A stretch of DNA of 64,000 nt from Serratia plymuthica (GCF_018336935.1 NZ_CP068771.1:1736001-1800000), one strand, 5' to 3'. Shown: positions 25,545-35,980, numbered from the stretch's first letter. The notes: generated by a model from the sequence alone, not told the origin. A program made the numbers and translations.

Positions 25545-26282
25545 ATGTACCCTGTTGATTTGCATATGCACACCGTTGCCAGCACCCACGCCTACAGTAC
25601 GCTGCATGATTACATCGTCGAAGCCCATCAAAAGGGCATCAAACTGTTCGCCATCACCGATCACGGCCCGGATATGGCCGATGCGCCGCATTATTGGCAT
25701 TTTATGAACATGCGCGTCTGGCCGCGCCTGGTGGATGGCGTAGGGATCCTGCGCGGTATCGAGGCCAACATCAAAAACCTGCAGGGCGATATCGACTGCA
25801 CCGGGCCGATGTTGAACGAAGTCGACGTGATTATCGCCGGTTTCCACGAGCCGGTGTTTGCGCCGCAGGACAAGGCGGCCAATACCGAAGCGATGATTGC
25901 CGCAATGGCGCAAGGGGATGTGCACATTATCAGCCATCCCGGCAACCCAAGGTATCCGATCGACATCGCGGCGGTCGCCGCAGCGGCGGCGAAGTATGAA
26001 GTGGCACTGGAGCTGAATAACTCGTCATTCACCCATTCACGCAAGGGCAGCGAGGACAATTGCCGGGCGATTGCCGCCGCGGTGCGTGATGCAGGCGGTT
26101 GGCTGGCGCTGGGTTCTGATTCACATATCGCTTTCTCACTCGGCGGCTTCGAGCACTGTGAACGCATCATCGCTGAAGTGGAATTCCCGCAGGAGCGGAT
26201 CCTCAACGTCAGCCCACGGCGCTTGCTGGACTTTCTCGAGCGGCGTGGCAAGCCGGCGATTGCGGAATTGGCCGATTTGTGA
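25545..26282 (+). CDS. ycdX: PHP-domain phosphatase YcdX
   Basis: A 245-residue TIM-barrel-like PHP enzyme with a trinuclear zinc site. Metal ligands are visible in DLHMHTVAS (H7, H9), [31 protein letters not shown] and GSDSHIAF. E. coli YcdX has alkaline phosphatase activity and is linked to swarming motility. AGGAGAAATA precedes the ATG. It is activated in E. coli by the chaperone encoded by the next gene. Confidence 0.94.
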   Translation: MYPVDLHMHTVASTHAYSTLHDYIVEAHQKGIKLFAITDHGPDMADAPHYWHFMNMRVWPRLVDGVGILRGIEANIKNLQGDIDCTGPMLNEVDVIIAGFHEPVFAPQDKAANTEAMIAAMAQGDVHIISHPGNPRYPIDIAAVAAAAAKYEVALELNNSSFTHSRKGSEDNCRAIAAAVRDAGGWLALGSDSHIAFSLGGFEHCERIIAEVEFPQERILNVSPRRLLDFLERRGKPAIAELADL

Positions 26283-26323
26283 CATCGTCCCGGCAAATTT
26301 TCCGTATTGTATAAGGCATTATC

Positions 26324-26902
26324 ATGAATGAGTTTTCCGTTGTTTGCCGCGTGCTGGGTACGCTGTTTTACCGTCAGCCGCAAGATCCGCTGCTGGTGCC
26401 GCTGTTCACGCTGATTAAAGAGGGCAAGCTGCAGCAACACTGGCCGCTGGAGCAGGACGAACTGCTGGCGCGCTTGCAGCAGGGGTGTGATGTGAACCTG
26501 CTTTCCGCCGATTTCAACGCGATGTTTGTCGGCAGCGAATGCAGCGTGTCGCCGTTCCGTTCCGCTTATGTGGAAGGGGCAACGGAGGCGGAAGTTCGCG
26601 CTTTCCTGCAGCAACGCGGCATGCCGCTGGGCGAAGCGCCGGCCGATCACTTCGGCTCTCTGCTGCTGGCTGCCTCCTGGCTGGAAGACCAATCGCAGGA
26701 AGACGAAGTACAGGCGCAAATCACCCTGTTTGACGAATATCTGTTGCCTTGGTGCGGCCGTTTCCTCGGTAAAGTGGAAGCGCACGCCACCACCGGTTTT
26801 TACCGTACGCTGGCGCTGCTGGCCCGCGAGTCGATTCAGGCGATGCGTGACGAACTGGCAGAGTATGAGCAGGACGAAGAACAGCCGGGCGAAGAAGGCT
26901 GA
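26324..26902 (+). CDS. ycdY: TorD-family chaperone YcdY
   Basis: A 192-residue all-helical protein of the TorD/DmsD fold (SVVCRVLGTLFYRQPQDPLL at the start; NAMFVGSECSVSPFRSAYVEG; DHFGSLLLAASWLEDQ). The C-terminus is very acidic (EYEQDEEQPGEEG). Unlike other TorD members it serves YcdX, by aiding zinc insertion, not a molybdoenzyme. It starts 41 bases after ycdX and is in one operon with it. Confidence 0.92.
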   Translation: MNEFSVVCRVLGTLFYRQPQDPLLVPLFTLIKEGKLQQHWPLEQDELLARLQQGCDVNLLSADFNAMFVGSECSVSPFRSAYVEGATEAEVRAFLQQRGMPLGEAPADHFGSLLLAASWLEDQSQEDEVQAQITLFDEYLLPWCGRFLGKVEAHATTGFYRTLALLARESIQAMRDELAEYEQDEEQPGEEG

Positions 26903-27069
26903 AGCACCAAAAATGGCGGGCCTGCGCGGCCCGTCATCGTTTTCTCCACGCTAAACACAGGTTTTCATCCCCCATACGTAAGTTGACAAAAAATCCCCTA
27001 ATCTGGCGGTTCATCGGCGTCGGCTCTTCCGTGCCTGCGCGCCTCGTTTCCTCACGCAAAGGGTAGAGC

Positions 27070-27723
27070 ATGAAAAATAACTGGATGCAGCAGATTCAAT
27101 CGATGATTGGGCAAAAGGCCGGTTCCATCGGTGGGGCGGAAGGCATTGGCAAGTTGCTAGCCCCGACCGCGTTGGGGGGGCTGGTGGGCGTTTTGCTGGC
27201 AAACAAGTCTTCGCGCAAGCTGGTGGGCAAGTTCGGCAAGAACGCCTTGATTATCGGCGGCAGCGCGGCCGTCGGCGCAGTGTTGTGGAATAAATACAAG
27301 CAGCGGGTGAAAGAAACTCATCAGGATGAACCGCAGTTTGGCTTACAGGCCACGCCGGTGGATCTGCGCGCCAAACGGTTGGTGCAGGCGCTGGTGTTTG
27401 CCGCCAAGAGCGACGGCCATATCGATGCGGAAGAAAAACGCGCCATCGACCACAGCCTGGAACAACTGCAGGTGGGTGAGGAAGCGCAAAAATGGGTGCA
27501 GGAGGCGATCGACCAACCGTTAAACCCGGATCTGATCGCCCAAAGCGTGAAAAACGAAGATGAGGCGCTTGAGGTGTATTACCTCAGTTGCATGGTGATC
27601 GACGTCGATCACTTTATGGAACGTGGCTATCTCGATGCGCTGGCGCAGTCGTTGAAGATCCCAGCGGACGTCAGGCAGGGCATTGAAAACGACGTCAACG
27701 AGAAAAAACGCGAGCTGGCGTAG
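27070..27723 (+). CDS. yebE: YebE-like DUF533 protein
   Basis: A 217-residue protein. The first 75 residues hold a glycine-rich hydrophobic stretch (LLAPTALGGLVGVLLA; ALIIGGSAAVGAVLW), probably one or two membrane passes. Residues about 95-217 form a TerB-like helical domain (RLVQALVFAAKSDGHIDAEEKRAIDHSL). In E. coli yebE is part of the Cpx envelope stress regulon and adjoins ptrB, as here. Function not established. Confidence 0.9.
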   Translation: MKNNWMQQIQSMIGQKAGSIGGAEGIGKLLAPTALGGLVGVLLANKSSRKLVGKFGKNALIIGGSAAVGAVLWNKYKQRVKETHQDEPQFGLQATPVDLRAKRLVQALVFAAKSDGHIDAEEKRAIDHSLEQLQVGEEAQKWVQEAIDQPLNPDLIAQSVKNEDEALEVYYLSCMVIDVDHFMERGYLDALAQSLKIPADVRQGIENDVNEKKRELA

Positions 27724-27791
27724 CGCCGCTTGGCAAGCCGGGGGGAATCGTGTCACTCTTGCCTTAATCAAGGTAAGCGGATGATTTAGCA

Positions 27792-29825
27792 ATGATGACA
27801 CCCCCTAAGGCAGAAAAACGACCTTATCCCATCACCACCCACGGCGACACGCGCGTGGATGACTACTATTGGCTGCGCGACGACGAGCGTGCAGATCCTC
27901 AGGTGCTGGACTATCTGCAAGCGGAAAACGCCTTTACCGATGCGATGTTGAAACCGCAGCAGGCGCTGCGTGAAACGCTGTATGAAGAGATGGTGGCGCG
28001 TATTCCCCAGCAGGAGCACTCGGTGCCTTACGTCAGGCACGGTTACCGTTATCAGACCCGTTTCGAGCCGGGCAACGAATACGCGATTTATGTTCGTCAA
28101 CCAGAGGCGGAAAGTGAGCGTTGGGATACGCTGATCGACGGCAATCAGCGCGCTGAACAACGTGAGTTTTACACCCTCGGCGGTTTGGAAGTCAGCCCGG
28201 ACAACCATAAACTGGCGGTAGCGGAGGATTTCCTGTCACGCCGCCAGTATGACATTCGCTTTAAAAATCTGAGCGACGACAGTTGGGCCGACGAAGTGCT
28301 GGAAAACACCTCCGGCAGCTTCGAATGGGCGAACGACTCCGCCACCGTTTATTACGTGCGCAAGCACGCCAAAACGCTGCTGCCATACCAGGTGTATCGC
28401 CACGTGGTGGGCACAGATCCGCAGCACGACCAACTGATCTACGAAGAGCTGGACGATACCTTCTATGTCGGGCTGGAAAAAACCACCTCCGAACGTTTCA
28501 TTCTGATCCACCTGAGCAGTACCACCACCTCGGAGATTTTGCTGCTGGACGCCGATCGCGCCGACAGCACGCCGCAGATGTTCGTGCCGCGCCGCAAGGA
28601 TCATGAATACGGCATCGATCACTACCATCAGCATTTTTATATCCGCTCCAACAAGGACGGCAAGAACTTTGGCCTGTATCAGAGCGAGCAGGCGGATGAA
28701 GCGCAGTGGCAGGAGCTTATCGCTCCGCGTCTCGAGGTGATGCTGGAGGGCTTCAGCCTGTTCCGTGACTGGCTGGTGGTGGAAGAGCGCAGCGAAGGCC
28801 TGACCCAACTGCGCCAGATCCACTGGCAGAGCGGTGAAGTGAAACGTATCGCTTTTGACGATCCGACCTATACCACTTGGCTGGCCTACAATCCGGAGCC
28901 GGAAACCGAACTGCTGCGCTACGGCTACTCTTCGATGACCACGCCGACCACGCTGTATGAGCTTAATCTCGACAGCGGCGAGCGCGTAATGCTCAAGCAG
29001 CAGGAAGTGAAAAACTTCACGCCGGAAAATTACCGCAGCGAGCGGGTGTGGGTGAAAGCGCGTGATGGCGTCGAGGTGCCGGTCTCGCTGGTTTATCGCC
29101 AGGATCGCTTCGTCCGGGGCAGCAATCCGTTGATGGTTTACGGCTACGGATCTTACGGCAGCAGTATGGATCCGGCCTTCAGCGCCAGCCGCCTGAGCCT
29201 GCTGGATCGCGGTTTCGTCTTCGTCCTGACGCACATTCGCGGTGGCGGCGAACTGGGGCAGCTGTGGTATGAGGACGGCAAGCTGTTCAAGAAGCAAAAT
29301 ACTTTCAACGATTTTATCGACGTGACCGAAACGCTGATCGCACAGGGTTATGGCGACGCCAAACGCGTCTTCGCCATGGGCGGCAGCGCCGGCGGCCTGT
29401 TGATGGGGGCGGTGATCAACCAGGCACCGCAGCTGTTTAACGGTATTGTGGCGCAGGTGCCTTTTGTCGACGTGGTCACCACCATGCTGGATGAGTCTAT
29501 TCCGCTGACCACCGGCGAGTACGACGAATGGGGCAACCCGAACGAGCAGGCGTATTACGACTACATCAAGCAATACAGCCCGTACGATCAGGTGAAAGCG
29601 CAAGATTACCCGCACATGCTGGTGACCACCGGGCTGCACGATTCGCAGGTACAGTACTGGGAACCGGCCAAGTGGGTGGCGAAGCTGCGCGAGCTGAAAA
29701 CCGACGATCGTCAACTGCTGCTGTATACCGATATGGATTCCGGCCACGGCGGCAAGTCCGGGCGTTTCAAAGCCTATGAGGATATTGCGCTGGAATACGC
29801 CTTTATTTTGGCGCTGGCGGAGTAA
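27792..29825 (+). CDS. ptrB: Oligopeptidase B (protease II)
   Basis: A 677-residue prolyl-oligopeptidase-family serine peptidase cutting after lysine and arginine in short peptides. An N-terminal beta-propeller (to about residue 400) restricts access. The catalytic triad is S532 in GGSAGG, D617 in HDSQVQY and H652 in GHGGKSG. Cytosolic or periplasm-associated. It follows yebE by 68 bases and is convergent to exoX, with a terminator between, as in related enterobacteria. Confidence 0.96.
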   Translation: MMTPPKAEKRPYPITTHGDTRVDDYYWLRDDERADPQVLDYLQAENAFTDAMLKPQQALRETLYEEMVARIPQQEHSVPYVRHGYRYQTRFEPGNEYAIYVRQPEAESERWDTLIDGNQRAEQREFYTLGGLEVSPDNHKLAVAEDFLSRRQYDIRFKNLSDDSWADEVLENTSGSFEWANDSATVYYVRKHAKTLLPYQVYRHVVGTDPQHDQLIYEELDDTFYVGLEKTTSERFILIHLSSTTTSEILLLDADRADSTPQMFVPRRKDHEYGIDHYHQHFYIRSNKDGKNFGLYQSEQADEAQWQELIAPRLEVMLEGFSLFRDWLVVEERSEGLTQLRQIHWQSGEVKRIAFDDPTYTTWLAYNPEPETELLRYGYSSMTTPTTLYELNLDSGERVMLKQQEVKNFTPENYRSERVWVKARDGVEVPVSLVYRQDRFVRGSNPLMVYGYGSYGSSMDPAFSASRLSLLDRGFVFVLTHIRGGGELGQLWYEDGKLFKKQNTFNDFIDVTETLIAQGYGDAKRVFAMGGSAGGLLMGAVINQAPQLFNGIVAQVPFVDVVTTMLDESIPLTTGEYDEWGNPNEQAYYDYIKQYSPYDQVKAQDYPHMLVTTGLHDSQVQYWEPAKWVAKLRELKTDDRQLLLYTDMDSGHGGKSGRFKAYEDIALEYAFILALAE

Positions 29826-29832
29826 CCTGCAG

Positions 29833-29859
29833 GCGGGCGGCGGTTGCCGCCCGCTTTTT
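29833..29859 (+). terminator. Terminator of ptrB
   Basis: GCGGGCGGC-GGTT-GCCGCCCGC followed by TTTTT; it abuts the exoX stop codon on the other strand. Confidence 0.9.
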
Positions 29860-30527
29860 CAACCAATCAGATAGTATTTCAGCGTATGCTTCATGTCCGG
29901 GCTGAGATCTTCAATGGACTTCAACATCCAGCGCAGATAGCCGGGATCTTCCTGCGCAATGCGATCAATTTCCTGCCCGCGATACTTGCCGAATTTGAAT
30001 TTCTTCAGCAGCACCGGCTGTTCGGTGATTTGCGCCATGTGTTCCGGCGTCCACCCTGAATCTTTGATGATGCGTTGCAGCAGCGCAGCGGTGACATAGC
30101 AATCGTACAGCGCCCGGTGCGGGTACAGCGTGGTGTCTTGCGGCAGTTGCACCTCCAGATTCAATGCGTAGCGCAGATACTGGTTGCCGTATTTGATGTC
30201 CGGGTAAAGGGTGCGCGCCAGCTTCATGGTGCATATCCAGGCACCGCGCATTTCCGGCAGCACGCCGCGATCAAAGGCTGCGTTGTGCGCCACATAGTAG
30301 GGGCTGCCCAGATAGCGGCCGATCGCCACCGCGATGCGCGGTTTACCCTCGACCATCTGTTCGGTGATATGGTGGATAGCCATCGCATCAATGCCAATAG
30401 GCCGATCGGGGCTGACCAAATCGCTCATCGGGTTGGCGATGTGGCCGTCGATCAGGTCGACGGAGGCGACTTCCACCACGCCGCCGTCCAACCCGCAGGT
30501 TTCAGTGTCTATTACGCGTAAAATCAT
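29859..30527 (-). CDS. exoX: Exodeoxyribonuclease X
   Basis: A 222-residue DEDDh 3'-5' DNA exonuclease. Metal ligands are D7 and E9 (VIDTETCG), the aspartate in AHNAAFDRGVLPE, and the final HRALYDCYVTA block with histidine and aspartate. The C-terminal KFKFGKYRGQEIDRIAQEDPGYLRWML is the small domain also found after other exonucleases. E. coli ExoX (220 residues) takes part in mismatch repair and UV recovery. Upstream on the same strand is only a gene fossil, so it has its own promoter. Confidence 0.95.
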   Translation of the reverse strand: MILRVIDTETCGLDGGVVEVASVDLIDGHIANPMSDLVSPDRPIGIDAMAIHHITEQMVEGKPRIAVAIGRYLGSPYYVAHNAAFDRGVLPEMRGAWICTMKLARTLYPDIKYGNQYLRYALNLEVQLPQDTTLYPHRALYDCYVTAALLQRIIKDSGWTPEHMAQITEQPVLLKKFKFGKYRGQEIDRIAQEDPGYLRWMLKSIEDLSPDMKHTLKYYLIG

Positions 30528-30554
30528 GGTTTCCTCAGGGGCAACGGCACAGCA

Positions 30555-30805
30555 TCAGCTTAACCGGCAGTAGCGCCCGTGCCAACCTTTGGGGCGGTTT
30601 TCCGCAATCAGCACCCCCTGGGAGCTACCCGGTACGCTGGCATCCCATATTGCGAGGGACCCCGTCACCGGTAGGGCCGGCACGGTTAGCCATCAAGGCG
30701 ACAATGCCATGTTGTTGCGCATAACTTGCCAAATTAGCGCTGTCGGTGGGGTAACCGGTTTGAGAAGCCCACAGGCCGGCGGCGTAGACAAGGGGGCATC
30801 GATAT
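30555..30805 (-). pseudogene. Carbon-nitrogen hydrolase, C-terminal fossil
   Basis: On the minus strand one frame reads LVYAAGLWASQTGYPTDSANLASYAQQHGIVALMANRAGPTG; the next then continues SLAIWDASVPG and SSQGVLIAENRPKGWHG before a stop. Together these match the last third of nitrilase-superfamily hydrolases (ASxxxxY, VxMANxxG, the IWdasG block and the final GVLIAENR-GW block). A frameshift near 30660 splits it, and the catalytic E-K-C residues are absent. It is a decayed remnant, beside exoX. Confidence 0.6.
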
Positions 30806-30827
30806 CCACTTCGGTAATTTCAGCCAA

Positions 30828-30850
30828 CAAAAAACCCGCCTCGGCGGGTT
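30828..30850 (-). terminator. Terminator of the small basic protein gene
   Basis: Minus strand AACCCGCC-GA-GGCGGGTT followed by six Ts, 21 bases after the stop codon of the 36-residue gene. Confidence 0.85.
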
Positions 30851-30871
30851 TAATTACGGTTAGAAGTTCGC

Positions 30872-30982
30872 TTACTCGCCGGACGTTTGCTCTTTTTTGG
30901 CGCGTTTGCCTGCACGTTTTTCTGCAGGGGTTTTCAACGGCTTCTTCTTCGCATTTTTCTTGCTATCCATTCCCTTACTCAT
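30872..30982 (-). CDS. 36-residue lysine-rich protein
   Basis: The start is ATG (complement of 30980-30982), six bases after a GAGAGG ribosome site, and the stop is followed by a clean terminator. The product begins MSKGMDSKKNAKKKPLKTPA and ends KEQTSGE; about 14 of 36 residues are lysine or arginine, with no hydrophobic segment. Such small cationic proteins may bind nucleic acid or the ribosome. I do not recognise a named family. The combination of ribosome site, stop and terminator is the reason to call it. Confidence 0.6.
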   Translation of the reverse strand: MSKGMDSKKNAKKKPLKTPAEKRAGKRAKKEQTSGE

Positions 30983-31130
30983 GTTGGCCTCTCAGTTACC
31001 TATGGGTGGGTGGTTTGCTTAGCCATTAACCACCTTACGCCGGTTGGTTGCAAGCATGAAAACGTATGTTTTGGTCAATCGCTTGTTAAGCGTGAGTATT
31101 TTGTTTTTTTATGAAAGGCTGCTCAATTGG

Positions 31131-31154
31131 TTTGTTATGTTATAATGTAACAAA
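31131..31154. promoter_or_regulatory. Zur-box-like palindrome
   Basis: TTTGTTATGTTATAATGTAACAAA is 20 of 24 self-complementary and centres on GTTATAA, like the enterobacterial Zur site (arms around ATGTTATAATATAACAT). It lies 22 bases before the start of the DksA-like gene, overlapping its likely -10 (TATAAT). Confidence 0.6.
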
Positions 31155-31176
31155 TTAACGATTACCGGAGAGCGCA

Positions 31177-31602
31177 ATGACCGTCGTTTCCTTGTTAAAC
31201 CCACAGCAGCTCCTGGCCATGCCGGAGTCTGATTATATGAACCCGGCACAGCAGGCGTTTTTTCGCCAACGCCTGCTGGAGGAGCAGCAAAAACTGCTGC
31301 TGCACATAGAGGCGTTGAAACGTGACATCGACGGCGGTGAGGTGACCGGCGACGAAGCGGATAAAGCCGCGCGTGAAGAAGACCTGCGATTGCTGTTCCG
31401 CCAGTTGGATCGCGAAAGCCGCTTGCTGCCAAAGATCGCTGCGGCGCTGACCCGGCTTTACAACGGCGAATATGGCTACTGCCTGGAAACCGGAGAACCT
31501 ATTGGCCTGGCACGTCTGCTATTGCGACCCACGGCGGAACTGAGCATTGAAGCGAAAACCGCTCAGGAAATGCGTGAGCCGCACTTGCGCAAGAGAGGCT
31601 GA
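31177..31602 (+). CDS. DksA-family protein with only one zinc-site cysteine
   Basis: A 141-residue member of the DksA/TraR family. The N-terminal coiled coil has FFRQRLLEEQQKLL and a tip near DEADKAAREEDLRLL (DxxDxA motif present, needed for secondary-channel action). The C-terminal globular part is YGYCLETGEPIGLARLLLRPTAEL, where canonical DksA has four cysteines; here only the first remains and T, S and A replace the others. Such low-cysteine paralogues (P. aeruginosa DksA2) work without zinc and are Zur-controlled. A Zur-like box lies immediately upstream. Role as a zinc-starvation stand-in for DksA is inferred. Confidence 0.8.
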   Translation: MTVVSLLNPQQLLAMPESDYMNPAQQAFFRQRLLEEQQKLLLHIEALKRDIDGGEVTGDEADKAAREEDLRLLFRQLDRESRLLPKIAAALTRLYNGEYGYCLETGEPIGLARLLLRPTAELSIEAKTAQEMREPHLRKRG

Positions 31603-31710
31603 TGCGAAGATTGGCTGCCTGGGGCAAAGGGCATTTTGCAGTCATTTTAAGCAAACGCACGTTAACTTGTTGGAGACTGTAGGAGTTTTCGGGTTTTACC
31701 GTTGACCTGA

Positions 31711-32715
<1,005 letters not shown>

Positions 32716-32720
32716 CGCAA

Positions 32721-32748
32721 AACCCGCCATAACGGCGGGTTTTTTTTA
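32721..32748. terminator. Terminator between pip and holE
   Basis: AACCCGCC-ATAAC-GGCGGGTT with eight Ts on the plus side and an A run on the other, so it can serve both convergent genes. Confidence 0.88.
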
Positions 32749-32976
32749 CCTGGATTTCGGCTCGTACGGCAGGCGCGAATACTTGTGTGATTCGACGCGA
32801 TAGAACGCCACGCGTTCGCGGAAATAATCGCGCAGGTGCGCCGGCTGCTCGCGCTCAACCATTTCTGGGATCACCGGCATGTTATAGCGTTCTTTAAACG
32901 CCACGCCGGAAGCCGCGAGATCAACGTTCACTTTGTCCATCTCTTCTTTGGAAAGCTCTGCCAGATTGTAACCCAC
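32746..32976 (-). CDS. holE: DNA polymerase III theta subunit
   Basis: A 76-residue protein. [24 protein letters not shown] and [15 protein letters not shown] match HolE, the small subunit that stabilises the epsilon proofreading exonuclease in the polymerase core. Length equals E. coli HolE. A TAAGGAGAA ribosome site precedes the ATG. E. coli has it in the same neighbourhood as exoX and ptrB. Confidence 0.95.
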   Translation of the reverse strand: MGYNLAELSKEEMDKVNVDLAASGVAFKERYNMPVIPEMVEREQPAHLRDYFRERVAFYRVESHKYSRLPYEPKSR

Positions 32977-33350
32977 CGTATTCTCCTTACTGTCACCGCA
33001 TTGGATCAGCGCAGAAGGTAATGCACCCGGCGGCGCTTGGCAAGCCTGAAGCGCAAGGAGAGCAGGGCGGGGGGAATAACGTTGGCCATCAGCGATTATT
33101 TATTATGATGAAGGCAATGCAATCTATTTATTTTATTAAATAAGAATGATTCGCTTTTTGGTTAAATATACAGATGAAAATAGTTATCATAATAATTTGA
33201 GTGAATAATTGAGTTTTAATATAACTAGTTGATTTTTATGTTTTTAAAAATAAAACTTAGCGTAATTTAAATCAGGTGTTTTTATTTTGTTCTTACCGAG
33301 GCATAATACGGAAAAATTAAATCGATACCTGCAAAATAAAAGGGATAATT
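32977..33350. other. AT-rich regulatory spacer upstream of ftnA
   Basis: From about 33090 to 33330 the sequence is strikingly AT-rich, the composition H-NS prefers; E. coli ftnA is controlled by Fur through relief of H-NS silencing. Stretches such as GTTATCATAATAATT (33182-33196) resemble Fur-box halves. No gene seen. Confidence 0.45.
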
Positions 33351-33863
33351 ATGCTGACGCAAGAAATGACCAAAAAGCTGAATGAGCAACTGAATCTGGA
33401 ATTTTATTCCGCCAACATGTACCTGCAAATGAGTGCATGGTGCAGCGATAAAGGCTTTGAGGGCGCGGCCGCATTTCTTAAAGAGCATTCTCAGGAAGAG
33501 ATGCAGCACATGCAACGTCTGTTCGATTATCTGAGCGATACCGGCTCCCTGCCGCTGCTGGGCAGCATCGCCGCGCCGCCGGTTGAGTTCGAATCCCTGG
33601 CGGACGTGTTCCAACAGACTTACGAACATGAGCAACTGATTACTCGCCAGATCAACGAACTGGCGCACGCGGCAATGACCGCTCATGACTACTCTACCTT
33701 CAACTTCCTGCAGTGGTATGTCGCTGAGCAGCACGAAGAAGAGAAACTGTTCAAATCCGTGCTGGATAAACTGGCGCTGGTGGGCAACAGCGGCAAGGCT
33801 CTGTTCTTCATCGATAAAGATCTGAAGAAAATGGGTGCAGCCGGTGAAAACGGCCAGGGCTGA
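33351..33863 (+). CDS. ftnA: Bacterial non-haem ferritin
   Basis: A 170-residue four-helix ferritin. Ferroxidase ligands are in [17 protein letters not shown] (E17), [12 protein letters not shown] (E50, H53), EHEQLITRQ (E94) and the [11 protein letters not shown] segment near residue 130. It assembles into a 24-mer that stores iron in the cytosol. The size and wording match FtnA rather than bacterioferritin (no haem methionine context). AAGGGATAAT precedes the ATG. Confidence 0.95.
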   Translation: MLTQEMTKKLNEQLNLEFYSANMYLQMSAWCSDKGFEGAAAFLKEHSQEEMQHMQRLFDYLSDTGSLPLLGSIAAPPVEFESLADVFQQTYEHEQLITRQINELAHAAMTAHDYSTFNFLQWYVAEQHEEEKLFKSVLDKLALVGNSGKALFFIDKDLKKMGAAGENGQG

Positions 33864-33882
33864 TAACCCTCGCTGAAAAACC

Positions 33883-33916
33883 GCGTGTCGGGCTTTGCCT
33901 GGCGCGCTTTTTTTTT
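33883..33916 (+). terminator. Terminator of ftnA
   Basis: An 11-base stem GCGTGTCGGGC / GCCTGGCGCGC with three G-U pairs and a TTT loop, followed directly by nine Ts. The remaining 250 bases to 34168 hold no gene that I can see. Confidence 0.75.
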
Positions 33917-34168
33917 GCCCTGGATTTAACGTGGTTTTACAGCGATACGTGCTGCCAGATCGCAGAATGCCAGCGTTCTGCTCGACTTACGGATCGAGTC
34001 TCGTTATCATTTAATACGATACGCTACAGGGAGGGTAGAGAGTCAAAACAGCGGGTTAGCCGTTATTCCCGCTCCTTCTGTTTACCCGTGGCGCAATCAT
34101 CTGCGGTGGGTTACGGCTGCCGGCCTTAACCCTTATCACCCTCGATTATTGCTTTAAGGGATATCACT

Positions 34169-34552
34169 GTGATCGGTAAAATTCGCTCTTCGTATCGCCT
34201 GCTTTCTACCATTTTCGTGCTGTTTGTCGGGCTGTCTTCACAGCAGGCGCTGGCGCATGCCCATTTAAAAGTGCAGACGCCGGCGGAAGATGCCATCGTC
34301 AGCCCGGCACCGAAGGTGCTGACGCTCAATTTCTCCGAAGGTATTGAGCCTAACTTCAGCGGCGTGAAAATCACCGGCCCGAACGACGCCAAAGTGAAAA
34401 CCGGTAAATTGCAGCTCGACGCGAACAACAGCACCCAGATCAATTTGCCTATCGAAGACGATCTGGCTGCCGGTAAATATAACGTCAGCTGGCATGTGGT
34501 TTCGGTCGACGGTCATAAAACCAAAGGCCAGTACAGTTTCACCGTCAACTAA
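34169..34552 (+). CDS. yobA: CopC-type periplasmic copper-binding protein YobA
   Basis: A 127-residue protein starting at GTG 34169, after AAGGGATATC. The signal peptide ends ALA and the mature protein begins HAHLK, whose N-terminal histidine is the Cu(II) ligand of CopC; the second histidine site is in WHVVSVDGHKTKG. It is one cupredoxin-like beta-barrel. It is joined to the CopD-like gene by three bases, giving a copper import or trafficking operon, yobA-yebZ-yebY, as in E. coli. Confidence 0.92.
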   Translation: MIGKIRSSYRLLSTIFVLFVGLSSQQALAHAHLKVQTPAEDAIVSPAPKVLTLNFSEGIEPNFSGVKITGPNDAKVKTGKLQLDANNSTQINLPIEDDLAAGKYNVSWHVVSVDGHKTKGQYSFTVN

Positions 34553-34555
34553 GCT

Positions 34556-35437
34556 ATGAGTCTGGCGGCCCTGTTTGTTCTGTGTCGCTTTGTGCACTTT
34601 GCGGCGGTGATGCTGATGTTTGGCACCAGCCTGTTCACCGCCTTATTGTCGCCGCAGCGCCTTTCCCCGTATCTCTCTCGTGACGTGCGTCCTCTGCTGG
34701 TCTCCAGCACCTGGCTTGCCGGGCTTTCTGCCGTGGCGCTGCTGGCTATTCAAGCCGGGCAGATGGGGGATGGCTGGGCCGATACCTGGCAACCCGAGGT
34801 TTGGTGGGCGGTACTGGGCACCACCTTCGGCGAGATCTGGCGCTGGCATTTGGGCATGTCGCTGCTGGCGTTGTTAAGCCTGTGGCTGCCGGATCGGCGC
34901 CGTGTACGGCTTTTGGCGCTGCTTTCCACGTTGTTGCTGGTCAGCATGGCGTTTATCGGCCATGCGGCGATGCATGGGGGTGCACTCGGCGTGCTGCACC
35001 GTTTTAACCATGCACTGCACCTGTTGGCCGCCGGTTACTGGTTCGGCAGCTTGCTGCCGCTGTTGCTCTGTCTGCGCTATCTTGCCCAGCCGCAATGGCG
35101 CAGCGACGCGGTGAGCACCTTGATACGTTTCTCACGCTGGGGGCACCTGGCGGTGGCGTTGGTGATATTGACCGGCGTAATTAACAGTTTGATTATTCTC
35201 GGCAACTGGCCGCTGGACGTGGCTTCGCCATACCAGCGTCTGTTGTTGTTCAAAACCGCGCTGGTGGCGCTGATGGTCATGGTGGCGCTGGCCAACCGTT
35301 ACGCCATCGTACCGGCGATGAGCAGCGCACCCAGGCTGGCACAGCGTGGGTTGGTGCTTGCCTGCTGGATTGAGGTTGTGCTCGGCGCGTGCGTACTGCT
35401 GCTGGTCAGTTTATTTGCAACCTATGCGCCGGTGTAA
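34556..35437 (+). CDS. yebZ: CopD-family inner-membrane protein YebZ
   Basis: A 293-residue protein with about eight membrane segments. CopD hallmarks are conserved histidines in RFVHFAAVMLMFG near the start, GHAAMHGG, and FNHALHLLAAGYWFGSL in the middle, and a final helix before YAPV. It is thought to pass copper across the inner membrane with CopC. The ATG follows the yobA stop by three bases, indicating translational coupling. Confidence 0.92.
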   Translation: MSLAALFVLCRFVHFAAVMLMFGTSLFTALLSPQRLSPYLSRDVRPLLVSSTWLAGLSAVALLAIQAGQMGDGWADTWQPEVWWAVLGTTFGEIWRWHLGMSLLALLSLWLPDRRRVRLLALLSTLLLVSMAFIGHAAMHGGALGVLHRFNHALHLLAAGYWFGSLLPLLLCLRYLAQPQWRSDAVSTLIRFSRWGHLAVALVILTGVINSLIILGNWPLDVASPYQRLLLFKTALVALMVMVALANRYAIVPAMSSAPRLAQRGLVLACWIEVVLGACVLLLVSLFATYAPV

Positions 35438-35506
35438 TATTGCGGCTTGCCGGATGCCCCTAAACTGCGGGAAAATTGAATCAAATAGCAACCTTAAGGC
35501 CATAAC

Positions 35507-35848
35507 ATGAAATCGGTATTACTTGGCATTACGCTGCTGGCCACCGCGACCGGCGCGCTGGCGGCAGACCAACTGGTTAACATCACCAAGCTGGAATACG
35601 GTAAGCAATGGGCGTTCACCAAGGAAGAGGTGACGCTGCAATGCCGCAGCGGCGGCGCGTTGTTTGTGCTCAACAACAGCACGCTGATGCAATACCCGCT
35701 CAACGCCGCCGCAGAAGCGCAGGTGAAAGCGGGGCAGCAGCGCGCTCAGCCGCTGGATGTGATCCTGCTGGATGACGCTGCCAATCCCGGCAAAAAAATG
35801 AGCACAGAGCCATATCGTGAGCGCGCCGAAAAGCTGTGTGCGAACTAA
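35507..35848 (+). CDS. yebY: YebY, DUF2511 periplasmic protein
   Basis: A 113-residue protein with a clear signal peptide (cleavage after ALA near residue 19) and two cysteines (TLQCRSGG and the C-terminal EKLCAN) that probably form a disulphide. It is 69 bases after yebZ, with TTAAGG upstream. Family function is unknown; operon context with CopC/CopD suggests copper handling. Confidence 0.9.
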   Translation: MKSVLLGITLLATATGALAADQLVNITKLEYGKQWAFTKEEVTLQCRSGGALFVLNNSTLMQYPLNAAAEAQVKAGQQRAQPLDVILLDDAANPGKKMSTEPYRERAEKLCAN

Positions 35849-35966
35849 TGGCTTGCCCCACAATGGTTTAGCCAGAAGTTAATCGGTGCTGAAAAATTGC
35901 GCGGAATTAATTTCAAAACGTAACTGTCACTACCCCTGTGCGAGGCTGGCAAAACTAGCGCGGTAA

Positions 35967-35976
35967 GCTACTCTTA
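35967..35976 (+). promoter_or_regulatory. Sigma-S-type -10 element of sdsR
   Basis: GCTACTCTTAA fits the stationary-phase sigma factor extended -10 (KCTAYRCTTAA) except at one place. Its distance predicts transcription starting at about 35981-35983. Confidence 0.7.
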
Positions 35977-35980
35977 AAGT

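Noticed and set aside
28236..29747. 503-codon open frame opposite ptrB
   Set aside because: Antisense shadow of the protease gene, whose catalytic triad is intact.
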